Assembly (NCBI GenBank): GCA_003228495.1
Contig: QIDY01000287.1
Span: forward strand, 1 to 6,602
Reading direction: 5' to 3'
DNA length: 6,602 nucleotides
DNA from: Nitrospirota bacterium
Lineage (GTDB): Bacteria; Nitrospirota; Nitrospiria; Nitrospirales; UBA8639
The translations under genes were made by a program, and so were the position numbers. Positions 6,522 through 6,602 of the stretch are shown in pieces. How positions within the stretch are numbered: position 1 is the first letter of the stretch; the number at the start of each line of letters is the position of its first letter. Under the pieces are notes generated by a model, which was not told the origin of the DNA, ran no database searches, and saw only the letters and a list, made by a program, of their open reading frames with translations.

Positions 6522-6602
6522 AAACACGAAGTGTAAAAAGCAAACGCACCTGATGCAAGTCTCAGGTGAGAGAAAAGAACAGTTTCCATCGTCCGAAGTT
6601 GG
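6522..6602. other. Region upstream of mutS2, no firm gene
   Basis: No complete gene fits here. On the minus strand one frame reads open from the window edge through 27 codons to a TGA at 6520-6518, ending FAFYTSCL. It overlaps the mutS2 ATG as ATGA and could be the 3' end of an upstream gene. Another minus frame ends earlier with SLT and a TGA inside the hairpin described below, and is an equal rival. CACCTGA (6547-6553) pairs with TCAGGTG (6562-6568) around an 8-base loop. On the minus strand this hairpin is followed by a T-rich but interrupted stretch, so it may be a weak terminator or attenuator of the upstream gene, or chance. I see no clear promoter. Confidence 0.3.

Noticed and set aside
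1..6602. Mobile element, CRISPR array, prophage, toxin-antitoxin or defence system
   Set aside because: No transposase, integrase, spaced direct repeats, terminal inverted repeats or paired small toxin and antitoxin genes were seen. The genes are mainly housekeeping.

Overview
The window is a chromosomal, housekeeping stretch from a Gram-negative-type bacterium. It carries a 3'-truncated view of groES followed by a complete groEL, two small exported-protein genes, queG, and mutS2 on the opposite strand. The GroEL sequence (GGM tail, overall similarity as I remember it) and the moderate GC content suggest a Nitrospirota (Nitrospira-like) organism. That is an inference from memory and not a database result. 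A lipoprotein signal peptide and a Sec-type signal peptide fit an organism with a periplasm.

Layout. Bases 2-91 are the last 29 codons of groES. After a 70-base gap with a strong Shine-Dalgarno sequence comes groEL (162-1811), closed by a textbook intrinsic terminator (1841-1875). A new transcription unit starts at about 1902 and encodes a predicted lipoprotein with the HExxH and TNHG motifs of the DUF922 putative metalloprotease family (1951-2535). A promoter-like TTGACA / TATAAA pair overlaps that gene's stop codon and precedes a small exported protein with eight cysteines in its mature part (2612-3052), which I do not recognise. Next, 39 bases on, is queG, encoding epoxyqueuosine reductase (3092-4129). 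The remainder is mutS2 on the minus strand (4113-6521). It converges on queG, and the two reading frames overlap by 17 bases at their 3' ends.

How the genes work together. GroES and GroEL form the chaperonin. QueG performs the last step of queuosine synthesis on tRNA. MutS2 is a MutS-like ATPase with a C-terminal Smr nuclease domain, linked in other bacteria to recombination control and rescue of stalled ribosomes. The two exported proteins sit between these units with no obvious functional link to them. I see no mobile element, CRISPR array, tRNA, rRNA or phage gene, and no convincing new multi-gene system. The points most worth a second look are the eight-cysteine protein, the DUF922 lipoprotein, a one-glycine insertion in the GroEL apical domain, the low-complexity insert and short C-terminus of QueG, and possible RNA structure over the queG start.
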